Positions 26,338 to 35,298 of a stretch of 64,000 bases of DNA are shown here, one piece after another. Numbering within the stretch: position 1 is the stretch's first letter; every line of letters begins with the position of its first letter. Position numbers and translations under genes: made by a program. Under the pieces are notes generated by a model. The model did no database searches. It saw only the letters and a program-made list of their open reading frames with translations, and was not told where the DNA came from. The stretch is from the NCBI GenBank assembly GCA_900768125.1, contig CAAGBS010000027.1, positions 13,956-77,955 on the forward strand, in the 5' to 3' direction. The DNA comes from Oscillospiraceae bacterium. Its GTDB lineage: Bacteria; Bacillota; Clostridia; Oscillospirales; Ruminococcaceae.

Positions 26338-27273
26338 GTGTTTAAGCAGCTTCAACTCACAAAAGAAAACAAGAAGCTTGTCGTAAGGTTCGCGGTGTCG
26401 CTGCTGGTCACGGTGCTGCTCACCGTTATGCTGTGCACACTCTCCGCGTTTGCGGAGCAGGGCGCTTCGGAAGCGGGGACGGCTCAGGCTGCTTCCACTG
26501 CGGAAGCCCGGCAGACGGCGACCGGGGAGGTCCGGCACCAGCAGGGCGAGTATCTCGACACCGACCCGACCTATGTTGACAATGACGCAGGCTCATCGGT
26601 GATACAGGAGCTGATAGGCGTTGACGCTTCACAGCCGCTGGAGATAATCATTCTGTTGACGCTCATCGCGCTGGCTCCGTCCATGCTGATAATGATGACA
26701 TGCTTCACGCGTATTGTCATCGTGCTGGGATTCCTCAGGACTGCAATGCAGACCCAGAGCACGCCGCCGAACATGGTCATCACCGGAATGGCGCTGTTCC
26801 TGACATTTTTCATCATGGCGCCGGTGTTCTCGGAGATAAACGAGGTGGCATACCAGCCGTATGTCAGCGAGGAACTGACTACCCAGGAGGCGCTTGACGC
26901 GGCTTCCGTGCCGCTGAAAAAGTTCATGCTGAAGCAGACCTCGCAGGACGACCTGCAGTTCTTCCTCGACCTCTCGAAAACCGAGGAGCCTGAGGGCGGC
27001 TATACTGACGAGTACCTGCAGAACGACCTCAGCCTGACGGTCATAGTGCCGTCGTTCATGATAAGCGAGCTTAAGCGCGCATTCCAGATGGGATTTCTGA
27101 TATTCCTGCCGTTCCTGGTCATCGACCTGGTGGTCGGCAGTACGCTGATGTCCATGGGTATGATGATGCTGCCGCCCGCGATGATATCCATGCCGTTCAA
27201 GATACTGGTATTCGTGCTGGCGGACGGGTGGAATCTGCTTATAGGATCTGTAGTAGCAAGCTATAACTTGTAG
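26338..27273 (+). CDS. fliP: Flagellar export gate protein FliP
   Basis: 311-residue gate protein. An N-terminal hydrophobic segment (about residues 16-40) resembles a signal anchor, followed by an Ala/Gln-rich spacer. The FliP core begins near residue 100 (LLTLIALAPSMLIMMTCFTRIVIVL) and includes PPNMVITGMALFLTFFIM and the late GSTLMSMGMMMLPPAMISMPFK block. The start is a GTG at 26338 after GGGGGT. Confidence 0.97.
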   Translation: MFKQLQLTKENKKLVVRFAVSLLVTVLLTVMLCTLSAFAEQGASEAGTAQAASTAEARQTATGEVRHQQGEYLDTDPTYVDNDAGSSVIQELIGVDASQPLEIIILLTLIALAPSMLIMMTCFTRIVIVLGFLRTAMQTQSTPPNMVITGMALFLTFFIMAPVFSEINEVAYQPYVSEELTTQEALDAASVPLKKFMLKQTSQDDLQFFLDLSKTEEPEGGYTDEYLQNDLSLTVIVPSFMISELKRAFQMGFLIFLPFLVIDLVVGSTLMSMGMMMLPPAMISMPFKILVFVLADGWNLLIGSVVASYNL

Positions 27274-27290
27274 CAAAGGCGGTGAGATAA

Positions 27291-27563
27291 ATGACCCAGG
27301 ACGAAATGATGGAGATTTTCCAGGCGGCGGTCATGCTGGCGTTCAAGCTGGCGGTGCCGATACTGCTGATCGCGATGATAGTCGGTCTGGTGATAGCGAT
27401 ACTCCAGGCGGCGACACAGGTGCACGAACAGACGCTTTCATTCGCACCGAAGGCAGTCGCAGTCGGGCTGGCGCTGTTTATCCTTGCGCCGTGGATGACC
27501 TCGGAATGTATTGATTTCGTCAATTTCATCTTCGAGAAGGTGTCTGCGGTCCCGATAACGTAA
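27291..27563 (+). CDS. fliQ: Flagellar export gate protein FliQ
   Basis: 90-residue protein with two membrane helices (about 17-40 and 50-72) separated by the conserved loop VIAILQAATQVHEQTLSFAPK. It forms the outer coil of the FliPQR gate. It has normal length and its usual place between fliP and fliR. Confidence 0.97.
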   Translation: MTQDEMMEIFQAAVMLAFKLAVPILLIAMIVGLVIAILQAATQVHEQTLSFAPKAVAVGLALFILAPWMTSECIDFVNFIFEKVSAVPIT

Positions 27564-27572
27564 GGCGGGGCT

Positions 27573-28352
27573 ATGTCAGAGATCTGGGAGGCTATCCAAA
27601 CCAACTTTGTTGTGATACTTATGGTCACGGCGAGGGTCAGCGGGATTTTTACGTTCAACCCGGTTTTTTCGCGCAACGGCGTGCCGAATATGGTAAAGGC
27701 TGGCGCGTCCCTTATGCTGGCGCTTGTGATGGCTGCGGCGGGGGATTTCAGCTATACGATGCCTCAGGGCGTGCTTCCGTTCGCGCTGGATATCGGCAAA
27801 GAACTGCTGGTCGGCTTCACGCTGGGATTCTTCGTGAACCTCATGCTGCAGCTTTTCAGCCTTGCGGGCGAGCTGTCCGATTATCAGATAGGTCTGTCGA
27901 TGGCGAGAAGCTACGACCCTACCTTCGGTACGACAAGCCTTGTCACGCAGTATTACAGCTGGTGGTTCATGCTGTATTTCTTTATGGTGGGAGGTCATCT
28001 CTCGTACATAAAGCTGTTCTTTATTTCATATGAGAGCATTCCTATGGGCTTCAGCAGCTTCAATTTTGATGTCGGTCTGCTGATCGTGAAATATTTCGAG
28101 ACAGTTCTCACGCTGGGACTTAAGCTGGCTATGCCGGTCATCGCGGCGGGTCTGGTGACGGAATTCTGTATAGGCGTGCTGATGAAAGCCGTTCCGTCGA
28201 TACATGTGTTCGTGCTGAACGTGCAGATAAAGATGCTGGTGGGATTCGTGGTGCTGGCAGGTTCCTGCGGAATGGTCTCAGAATTTATGGAGAACATAAT
28301 GAATCTGCTGTTCAGCAATCTGAATACACTGCTGGGCGAGATAGCGGTCTGA
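27573..28352 (+). CDS. fliR: Flagellar export gate protein FliR
   Basis: 259-residue membrane protein with about six hydrophobic segments. Family features are ARVSGIFTFNPVFS near the start, the central GFTLGFFVNLMLQLFSLAGELSDYQIGLSMA, and the C-terminal AVPSIHVFVLNVQIKMLVGF. It completes the FliPQR pore. It begins 10 bases after fliQ. Confidence 0.97.
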   Translation: MSEIWEAIQTNFVVILMVTARVSGIFTFNPVFSRNGVPNMVKAGASLMLALVMAAAGDFSYTMPQGVLPFALDIGKELLVGFTLGFFVNLMLQLFSLAGELSDYQIGLSMARSYDPTFGTTSLVTQYYSWWFMLYFFMVGGHLSYIKLFFISYESIPMGFSSFNFDVGLLIVKYFETVLTLGLKLAMPVIAAGLVTEFCIGVLMKAVPSIHVFVLNVQIKMLVGFVVLAGSCGMVSEFMENIMNLLFSNLNTLLGEIAV

Positions 28353-28370
28353 CTTTGAAAGGGTGGGAAA

Positions 28371-29435
28371 ATGGCAGGAGAAGAAAAAACCGAAAAAGCC
28401 ACCCCGAAAAAGCGCAAGGACCAGCGTAAGGAAGGCAACGTCCTACAGAGCAAGGAGATAGGCATTGCGGCCTCTGTACTGGGCATTTTCGCGGCGATGA
28501 GGCTGCTTCTCGGCTTCATTGCTGAAAATATATTTTCCTATACCGGCTCCATTTTCCAGGAGCTGGGTTCTACCTACGTCACGAATGATAATATCATGGC
28601 GATATGGGTCGATGTGATAACGGTCGTTGGGATAACCGTCGGACCGATTTGTCTCATCGCGATCGCGCTGGGAATTATCCCGACCATCGCGCAGACCCGC
28701 GGTCTTTTCACGATGAAAGCCGCAAGACCGAAGTTTTCAAGGCTTAATCCGCTGTCGGGAATAAAAAAGCTGTTCTCGCTGCAGTCGATAGTAGGCATTC
28801 TGAAAGGGCTTATCGAGGTAATAATAATCAGCGTTGTCATCTACAACGAAATACGGGACAGGCTCCCGAAGTTCGTGATGCTGATGGACACCGGAGTAGC
28901 CGCGGGCGTTACCTACGCGCTGCTGACTATTTTCGACCTTGTTATGCTGATATGCATAATGCTGGTGTTCGTTGCGGCTGCGGATTTCCTTTTCCAGTGG
29001 TGGCAGTTTGAGAAAAAACTCAAGATGTCCAAGCAGGAGGTCAAGGAAGAGTTCAAGCAGATGGAAGGCGACCCCCAGATAAAGAGCAAGATAAAGCAGC
29101 GCCAGCAGCAGATGGCTGCCCAGCGAATGATGCAGGACGTACCCAAGGCGGACGTCGTAGTAAGAAACCCTACGCACTTCGCTGTTGCGCTGAAATACGA
29201 CCAGGACAAGAACAACGCGCCGCAGGTCCTCGCCAAGGGAAAGGACTACATAGCGCTGAGGATAGTCCAGATAGCCGAGGAAAACAACGTGATGACCATA
29301 GAGAATCCGCCGCTGGCGCGTTCGCTCTACAGCATGGTCGATGTCGGGCGGGAGATACCCGCCGAACTTTACAACGCAGTCGCAGAGGTGCTGACTGTAG
29401 TTTACCGCGAGAAGCACAAGACGCTTCACGCCTGA
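28371..29435 (+). CDS. flhB: Flagellar export switch protein FlhB
   Basis: 354-residue protein. Four membrane helices lie in residues about 30-205, and the cytoplasmic domain carries the self-cleavage motif NPTH at residues 266-269 (cut between Asn and Pro). Cleavage lets the export gate change from hook to filament substrates together with FliK. The N-terminus (EEKTEKATPKKRKDQRKEGN) is diagnostic. Confidence 0.98.
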   Translation: MAGEEKTEKATPKKRKDQRKEGNVLQSKEIGIAASVLGIFAAMRLLLGFIAENIFSYTGSIFQELGSTYVTNDNIMAIWVDVITVVGITVGPICLIAIALGIIPTIAQTRGLFTMKAARPKFSRLNPLSGIKKLFSLQSIVGILKGLIEVIIISVVIYNEIRDRLPKFVMLMDTGVAAGVTYALLTIFDLVMLICIMLVFVAAADFLFQWWQFEKKLKMSKQEVKEEFKQMEGDPQIKSKIKQRQQQMAAQRMMQDVPKADVVVRNPTHFAVALKYDQDKNNAPQVLAKGKDYIALRIVQIAEENNVMTIENPPLARSLYSMVDVGREIPAELYNAVAEVLTVVYREKHKTLHA

Positions 29436-29490
29436 ATCGCAAAAATTCGATACTATTCGTATATTTATATATTGATTCTACAGAGAGGAG

Positions 29491-31590
29491 ATGAGCGATA
29501 TAGTACGCAAGCTGCTGAGCAATTCGTTTGTTCTGTTCGTGATATTCATCGTTATCGCTATCATTATCCCGCTGCCCAGCTGGCTGCTGGATTTCATGAT
29601 ACTGCTGAACATCTCCCTTAGCCTTATCATTCTGGTAATGACGATGTTCATCAAGGAAGCGCTGGAGTTCTCCGTATTCCCGACAGTGCTGCTGCTGACT
29701 ACAGTTCTGCGATTGTCGCTGAACGTTTCCACGACCCGTGGCATTCTTTCCAGCGGCTATGCCGGAGAGGTGATCTCGGCGTTCGGTAACTTCGTTATGG
29801 GCGGCGACGCCATCGTCGGCTTCCTGATATTCATAATCATCGTATTGGTAAACTTCATCGTAATCACCAAGGGTTCCGAGCGAGTATCCGAGGTTGCGGC
29901 GCGCTTCACGCTGGATGCTATGCCAGGTAAGCAGATGGCGATAGACGCAGACCTCAACGCCGGGATAATCAACGAGGAAGAAGCAAAAAGGCGCAGAAGC
30001 AATATCCAGCGCGAGGCTGACTTCTACGGCTCCATGGACGGTGCTACCAAGTTCGTAAAGGGCGACGCCATCATGTCCATCGTCACCACGCTCGTTAACC
30101 TTATCGGCGGCGTTATCATCGGTATGGTGCGCGGCGGCGGTGATTTCAACACTATCCTCAACACCTATTCGCTGGCGACCGTCGGCGATGGTCTCTGCTC
30201 GCAGATACCCGCGCTGCTCATCTCCGTTGCGACCGGTATGATAGTTACCCGCGCGGCAAGCGAAGACAGCCTTATCAACGACCTCAAGAGCCAGTTCACC
30301 GCGCAGCCGTTCGTGCTGATGATAGCCGGTATCGTCATGATAGTAATGATGGTCATTCCGGGATTCCCGACCATCGTGTGCCTGATTCTCGGCGTGCTGC
30401 TTGTCCTCGGTGCGTTCCTGCTCAACCGCAACAAGAAGAAAATGGCGGAGCTGGAACTTGCTCAGCGCAAGAAAGCCGAGGAAAAGGAGATGGAGAAACT
30501 CCCGGCGGACAACGACTACTACCGCGATATCGACAACGTGTTCAAGCTGCTGAACGTCGAGCCTATCGAGATGGAGTTCGGCTACAGCCTGCTGCGGCTT
30601 GTCGATGAGAAATCCGGCGGCAACTTCATCGAGCGAGTCGTCATCTTCCGAAAGCAGTTTGCGCTCGATATGGGTATGGTTATCCCGTCAGTCCGCATGA
30701 CGGATAACCCTGAGATAAATCCGAACATGTACATAATCAAGATAAAGGGCGAGGAGGTAGCCCGCGGCGAGATACTCGTTGACCACTACCTTGCGCTCGA
30801 CAGCGGAGACGTCACCCAGCAGATAGAGGGTATCGACACCGTGGAGCCTGCATTCGGGCTGCCCGCAAAATGGATATCCGAGGACAAGAAGATAATGGCG
30901 GACGTTGCGGGCTACACGCTGATAGACCCGGTTTCCGTGATGATAACCCACTGGTCGGAGATAATGAAGCGCTATGCGCATGAGCTTCTTTCCCGCCAGG
31001 ACGTCAACACCATGCTGGACAACGTAAAGAAGACCAATCCCATCGTGGTGGACGACATTATACCAAAAGTTATTTCTGTCGGATATTTGCAGAAAATACT
31101 GGCGAATCTGCTCAGGGAGGGTATCCCGATACGCGACCTGGAAACGATTCTGGAGACTATCGGCGACCACTCCAACGTGCTGAAGGACACCGATATCATC
31201 ACCGAGTATGTAAGGCAGTCGCTCAAGCGTACTATAACCCATCGCTTCGCCGAGGCAAATTCGCTGCGCGTGATAACCCTCGACACCCAGATAGAGGACC
31301 TTATAGTAAGCTCCGTCAAGAAGTCCGACCAGGGAAGCTACCTTGCTATGCCGCCGGATATGATCCAGCGCATAGTCACCGCTTCCAACCGCGAGATAGA
31401 CAAGATAAAGGACGTTATCCCGACGGTCATCATTCTGACATCGCCGGTGGTGCGTATCTACTACAAGAAGCTCACCGAGCAGTTCATTCCGAATATCACG
31501 GTACTTTCCTACAGCGAGATAGATTCCACCGCCCAGATACAGGCGATAGGGAATATTTCGCTGAACACTGCGGCAGCTCCGGCTGTATAA
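29491..31590 (+). CDS. flhA: Flagellar export gate protein FlhA
   Basis: 699-residue central export protein. About eight membrane helices in residues 10-325 include the FHIPEP block (ARFTLDAMPGKQMAIDADLNAG). The large cytoplasmic domain (about 350-695) binds export chaperones. The ATG at 29491 directly abuts the AGAGGAG element with almost no spacing. No other ATG/GTG/TTG start is in frame nearby, so the exact start is uncertain; an ATA nine bases on has better spacing. No flhF follows. Confidence 0.96.
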   Translation: MSDIVRKLLSNSFVLFVIFIVIAIIIPLPSWLLDFMILLNISLSLIILVMTMFIKEALEFSVFPTVLLLTTVLRLSLNVSTTRGILSSGYAGEVISAFGNFVMGGDAIVGFLIFIIIVLVNFIVITKGSERVSEVAARFTLDAMPGKQMAIDADLNAGIINEEEAKRRRSNIQREADFYGSMDGATKFVKGDAIMSIVTTLVNLIGGVIIGMVRGGGDFNTILNTYSLATVGDGLCSQIPALLISVATGMIVTRAASEDSLINDLKSQFTAQPFVLMIAGIVMIVMMVIPGFPTIVCLILGVLLVLGAFLLNRNKKKMAELELAQRKKAEEKEMEKLPADNDYYRDIDNVFKLLNVEPIEMEFGYSLLRLVDEKSGGNFIERVVIFRKQFALDMGMVIPSVRMTDNPEINPNMYIIKIKGEEVARGEILVDHYLALDSGDVTQQIEGIDTVEPAFGLPAKWISEDKKIMADVAGYTLIDPVSVMITHWSEIMKRYAHELLSRQDVNTMLDNVKKTNPIVVDDIIPKVISVGYLQKILANLLREGIPIRDLETILETIGDHSNVLKDTDIITEYVRQSLKRTITHRFAEANSLRVITLDTQIEDLIVSSVKKSDQGSYLAMPPDMIQRIVTASNREIDKIKDVIPTVIILTSPVVRIYYKKLTEQFIPNITVLSYSEIDSTAQIQAIGNISLNTAAAPAV

Positions 31591-31612
31591 AATGGCAAAA
31601 GGAGGGAACAGC

Positions 31613-32404
31613 ATGGAAGGCAGCGTTACAACGGCTCTTCTGGAAGAATACAGCATGAGCCGCAGCGAAGCAGTCCGCAATGAGATCGTGCTCAAGAATC
31701 TCGGGCTGGTGCGTTCCTGTGCGCTTTCCCTGCGGAACACCTACATAAAATACGGCGAGGTGGACGATGTGGTCAACGAGGGCGTTATCGCGCTCATGGA
31801 CGCCATCGAGACCTACGACCCGTCGCGGGGCGCGAAGTTCGAGACCTACGCTTCGCTGAAGGTGCGCGGCGCTATAATTGATTATGTCCGGAAACAGGAT
31901 TGGGTTCCAAGACCTGTAAGAAAATTTGCACGCGACCTTGACAACGCCAACACAATATTGTATAATCAATATGATAGGGTTCCGACTACCGCGGAACTTG
32001 CAGAGTACCTCCAGATGAGCGAGGAAAAGCTGCTGCGCGGCATGGCGGACGCTTCCAACACAGTGACGCTTTCTTTTGAGGAACTGCTGTACGAGGACAA
32101 CTTCGACGACAGCGCCGCCGCTTCTGAGGCCACGGATTCCAGGCTCATGCGTGAGGAACTGAGGACGGTCATCGCCGGGGCTATCGAGGGACTGAAAGAG
32201 AAAGAGCGGCAGGTCATCACGCTTTACTACTACAAGAACATGAAGTATTCCGATATAGCCAGGGTGCTTGGCGTGACGGAATCCAGAGTGTGCCAGATAA
32301 ACACAAAGGCTATGCTTTCGCTGAAAGCTGCGCTGGAGCCGTATATAAGCGGCGGGGCAGTCCGCGGGAAGCATAACGGCTCAGGACAGGAGGTACGGTC
32401 TTGA
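31613..32404 (+). CDS. fliA: Flagellar sigma factor (sigma-28/SigD)
   Basis: 263-residue sigma factor of the FliA/SigD group. Region 2 spans about residues 20-95 (KYGEVDDVVNEGVIALMDAIETYDPSRGAKF is the core and -10 element region), region 3 follows, and region 4 (about 195-245) has the helix-turn-helix KYSDIARVLGVTESRVCQI. The ATG at 31613 is chosen because AAAGGAGGG lies 6 bases upstream; an in-frame ATG at 31592 has none. It follows flhA directly and would direct late flagellar genes located elsewhere. No anti-sigma flgM is visible here. Confidence 0.92.
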   Translation: MEGSVTTALLEEYSMSRSEAVRNEIVLKNLGLVRSCALSLRNTYIKYGEVDDVVNEGVIALMDAIETYDPSRGAKFETYASLKVRGAIIDYVRKQDWVPRPVRKFARDLDNANTILYNQYDRVPTTAELAEYLQMSEEKLLRGMADASNTVTLSFEELLYEDNFDDSAAASEATDSRLMREELRTVIAGAIEGLKEKERQVITLYYYKNMKYSDIARVLGVTESRVCQINTKAMLSLKAALEPYISGGAVRGKHNGSGQEVRS

Positions 32405-33135
32405 ACAGAGGTTACTACTACGCATGCAACGGCATGATAATCAACCAGCGCAAGCTGGACTGCATAGGCAACAACCTGACTAATATGTACACGCCGGGCT
32501 ACAAGCGGGATACGATACTCACCAACCGCTTCCAGGAGCAGATGATACTCGTGAAGAACCGCCAGAAGCTGTCCGGTACGTTCGCGCAGACCTACGTTGA
32601 CACTTCCTACACCGATCTCGGTCAGGGTACGTTCGAGTTTACGGAGTCTCCGTTCGATGTCGCGATAAACGGCGACGTTTACTTCAACATCGCGGGCTAC
32701 AACGGCGAGAACATGCTCACCCGCAACGGTCAGTGGGAACTTGACGGCGAGGGTTATCTCTGCCTGTCAAATTCCGGCAGGATACTCGGTGAGAACGGCG
32801 AGATATACCTCGGAAACAAGGATTTTGTCATCGACAACGACGGCGCTGTCTATCAGGACGGTCAGCTTGTGGACAGGCTGAGGCTGTCCTATATCGACCC
32901 CACAGGGAATGTGGATAAGTTCGGCGCGAACATGTTCACCTCCGTGCAGGCGGGGGACGTTCCGGAGGGGACGCGATACGAGATAATCCAGGGCGCATAC
33001 GAGCGCTCGAATATAGACGTAAACTACGAAATGACGATGATGATGAACGCCAACCGTATCTACGAGGCTTCCAGCACGCTCGCTAAGCTCTACGACTCGA
33101 TGAACCAGAAGACAACATCGCTCTGCAAGGTATAA
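32401..33135 (+). CDS. Flagellar rod protein, FlgF/FlgG family (first copy)
   Basis: 244-residue rod subunit. The N-terminal helix has the rod signature NQRKLDCIGNNLTNMYTPGYKRD. The C-terminal helix is NIDVNYEMTMMMNANRIYEASSTLAKLYDSM. The start is a TTG at 32401 overlapping the sigma-factor stop, supported by AGGAGGT upstream. It is one of two adjacent FlgF/G homologues; which is FlgF and which is FlgG cannot be settled by eye. Confidence 0.9.
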   Translation: MNRGYYYACNGMIINQRKLDCIGNNLTNMYTPGYKRDTILTNRFQEQMILVKNRQKLSGTFAQTYVDTSYTDLGQGTFEFTESPFDVAINGDVYFNIAGYNGENMLTRNGQWELDGEGYLCLSNSGRILGENGEIYLGNKDFVIDNDGAVYQDGQLVDRLRLSYIDPTGNVDKFGANMFTSVQAGDVPEGTRYEIIQGAYERSNIDVNYEMTMMMNANRIYEASSTLAKLYDSMNQKTTSLCKV

Positions 33136-33145
33136 GGAGTAAGTT

Positions 33146-33871
33146 ATGAATATAGCATTCCATACCGGAAAAACCGCCATGATAGCCCAGTCGCAGGCTC
33201 TCAATGTTTATGGCAACAACATCGCGAATATCAACACCTACGGCTACCAGACCGTGCGCCCTTCCTTTGCGGACTGCCTGTACTCCACGCAGCGCGCCAC
33301 CGAAGCAGACTGGCAGACCGGTCACGGCACCTATGTACAGCGCACTGGAGTGATGTTCGATGAAAGCTCGTTCTACTACACCGAAAGACCGTTGGATTTT
33401 GCGCTTCCCAACGAGGGCTTCTTCGCGGTGGAAAGCCGCTACGGCGATATCAACTACACCCGCGACGGCTCTTTCTCGATGACGCAGGCGGATACCGGCG
33501 AATGGTACCTTGTTTCCGGCAGCGGCGAGTATGTGCTTGACTACGACAACAACCGGATAGTCGTTCCGTTCAACGAAGACGGCACAGCGCCGGATTATGA
33601 CGCGCTCCGCGATATGGTGGGCGTGTTTAAGTTCGACAATGTTTACGGTATCGACGCGGCTGCGGACAACCGCTATGCCGCCACCGACAGGAGCGGCGCG
33701 GCAACTGCGGAGCGGACATTCGAAAAGCTCCAGGGGGCGCTTGTCACCTCAAACGTCAGCCTTGCAGACCAGATGGTGAAGCTCATCGAGACACAGCGCG
33801 CTTATCAGATAAGCTCCCGCGTGGTGACTACCTCGGACGAGTTCACACGGCTCGCAAATAATCTCAGATAA
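33146..33871 (+). CDS. flgG: Flagellar rod protein, FlgF/FlgG family (second copy)
   Basis: 241-residue rod subunit. It has the N-terminal signature AQSQALNVYGNNIANINTYGYQ and the C-terminal QMVKLIETQRAYQISSRVVTTSDEFTRLANNL, which is close to FlgG. It is probably the distal rod component, made with the preceding homologue. The gap between the genes is 10 bases with a TAAGGAG site. A hairpin follows before cheC. Confidence 0.9.
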   Translation: MNIAFHTGKTAMIAQSQALNVYGNNIANINTYGYQTVRPSFADCLYSTQRATEADWQTGHGTYVQRTGVMFDESSFYYTERPLDFALPNEGFFAVESRYGDINYTRDGSFSMTQADTGEWYLVSGSGEYVLDYDNNRIVVPFNEDGTAPDYDALRDMVGVFKFDNVYGIDAAADNRYAATDRSGAATAERTFEKLQGALVTSNVSLADQMVKLIETQRAYQISSRVVTTSDEFTRLANNLR

Positions 33872-33878
33872 TAGCCCG

Positions 33879-33905
33879 GCGGGATACAGCGCGAGCTGAT
33901 CCCGC
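33879..33905 (+). terminator. Hairpin between flgG and cheC
   Basis: GCGGGAT and CAGC pair with GCTG and ATCCCGC, with one bulged A and a GCGA tetraloop. The tail is AT-rich (ATATTTATT) but lacks a T run. It is possibly a weak terminator that lowers cheC-cheD transcription. Confidence 0.45.
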
Positions 33906-33931
33906 ATATTTATTAAAATCAGGAGAATAAA

Positions 33932-34549
33932 ATGCTCAAGAATTATGACGAACTTTCACCAGTGGCGATAGACTGCCTCCGCGAGATAGGAAACATCGGC
34001 TCCGGAAGCGCGGCTTCCTCATTGTCGGAAATGCTCGGAAAGACTATCGAGATGAAAGTCCCTGACGTCTGCGTGCTGGAATATCAGCAGATAATCGACG
34101 CGATGGGCGGTCCTGAAAAGGTCATCACCGGTATTCTGGTGCGGCTGCAGGGTGACGTCAAGGGTATGATGATGTTCCTGCTGGAGGACAGCTTTGCGCA
34201 GGTGGTGCTGTCCACGTTCATGAATGCAGAGAACGTTCAGGTGACAAAACTCGGCGATATGGAGCTTTCAGTCATCACCGAGATCGGCAACATCATGGCG
34301 GGAAGCTATCTGCGCGCGCTCAGCACGCTGACCGGGCTTACGATAGATATGAGCATTCCGTCAATGACTGTGGACATGCTCGGCGCTATCATGAGCGTCC
34401 CGATAACGGAATTTGCCCAGGTCGGCGACAAGGTGCTGTTCATCGACGACGGCTTCAAGATCGACGGCGTTGCGATAAAGTCAAATATTATTCTTATCCC
34501 CGAGATGGAGTCTCTCGAAACTCTCATGAAGAAACTTGGTGTTATGTGA
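33932..34549 (+). CDS. cheC: CheY-P phosphatase CheC
   Basis: 205-residue phosphatase. Two intact active-site motifs are visible: D14-x3-E18-x2-N21, and a second with Glu117 and Asn120, each followed after 22 residues by proline. There is no SpoA domain, so it is CheC rather than FliY. In Bacillus and Thermotoga, CheC is stimulated by CheD. The cheD start overlaps its stop, which fits the pair. It ends the long co-directional flagellar set with cheD. Confidence 0.93.
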   Translation: MLKNYDELSPVAIDCLREIGNIGSGSAASSLSEMLGKTIEMKVPDVCVLEYQQIIDAMGGPEKVITGILVRLQGDVKGMMMFLLEDSFAQVVLSTFMNAENVQVTKLGDMELSVITEIGNIMAGSYLRALSTLTGLTIDMSIPSMTVDMLGAIMSVPITEFAQVGDKVLFIDDGFKIDGVAIKSNIILIPEMESLETLMKKLGVM

Positions 34550-35028
34550 TGGCGAATCTGACGATAGGCATATCCGACCTGAAGGTGTGCAGACCGCCTG
34601 ATGTGCTGGTGACGTATGCGCTCGGCTCCTGCGTCGGTATCTGTCTGCTGGACAGCGTTGCAGGCGTCGGCGGGCTGTCGCATATCATGCTCCCGGACAG
34701 CACCCAGGCTACCAATGGTGCGGCTACTCCGATGAGATTCGCTGATACCGCGATACCCATGCTGATAAACGAAATGGTAAAACTCGGCGCAAGCAGGAAC
34801 AGGCTCAAGGCGAAGATAGCCGGCGGTGCAGTCATGTTCGCGACCGCAAGCGAGCGGTTCAACATCGGCGAAAGGAATATCCAGGCAGTTAAGGCGGCGC
34901 TCCGCAAGGAGGGTATCCCGATAGTCGCAGAGGATACCGGACTGAATTACGGCCGCACCGTATTCTTTTACCCCGAGACCGGAATAATGGAGATAAAGGC
35001 GGCTTCCATGGGCGTCAAGAAGCTGTGA
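34549..35028 (+). CDS. cheD: Chemoreceptor glutamine deamidase CheD
   Basis: 159-residue deamidase that converts receptor glutamines to glutamate and partners CheC. The catalytic triad is visible: Cys28 in ALGSCVGI, His45 in GLSHIMLP, and Thr67 in RFADTAIP. I use the ATG at 34549 that overlaps the cheC stop by one base; a GTG three bases upstream is an alternative. A terminator follows, so this is the end of the flagellar locus. Confidence 0.94.
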   Translation: MANLTIGISDLKVCRPPDVLVTYALGSCVGICLLDSVAGVGGLSHIMLPDSTQATNGAATPMRFADTAIPMLINEMVKLGASRNRLKAKIAGGAVMFATASERFNIGERNIQAVKAALRKEGIPIVAEDTGLNYGRTVFFYPETGIMEIKAASMGVKKL

Positions 35029-35046
35029 CCATCAGATAAAACGGCA

Positions 35047-35073
35047 GGCTCGCAGAAAATGCGGGCCTTTTTT
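35047..35073 (+). terminator. Terminator of the flagellar locus
   Basis: GGCTCGCA (35047-35054) pairs with TGCGGGCC (35060-35067) around a GAAAA loop, followed by TTTTTT. Confidence 0.9.
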
Positions 35074-35192
35074 GCTGTGTTAAGCTGGCTGAAACTACGC
35101 TCTTGTTAGTTCGGGCTAATGTCAAGGTGTTGATATTTATGACAGTAAATGGTGCAAATTGAACAAAAAATCTGAAAAAAAAGCTAAGGCTA

Positions 35193-35221
35193 TTTACAAA
35201 TTGAAGAACTTGTGATAAAAT
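35193..35221 (+). promoter_or_regulatory. Promoter of nifJ
   Basis: TTTACA at 35193-35198, a 17-base spacer and TAAAAT at 35216-35221, with TGTGA just before the -10. The leader to the start codon contains a loose dyad (ACGCC ... GGCGT) near 35242-35269. Confidence 0.65.
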
Positions 35222-35298
35222 ATAAAGTAAGCTGAAATAGTACGCCGGACCGGTTTTCCTGGCAGGCGTCTGTGTAAATAATAAGGAGGATAAATCCA

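Noticed and set aside
30688..31740. Antisense frame of 350 codons over flhA
   Set aside because: It mirrors the flhA codons; composition is rich in Arg/His/Tyr as expected for an antisense shadow.
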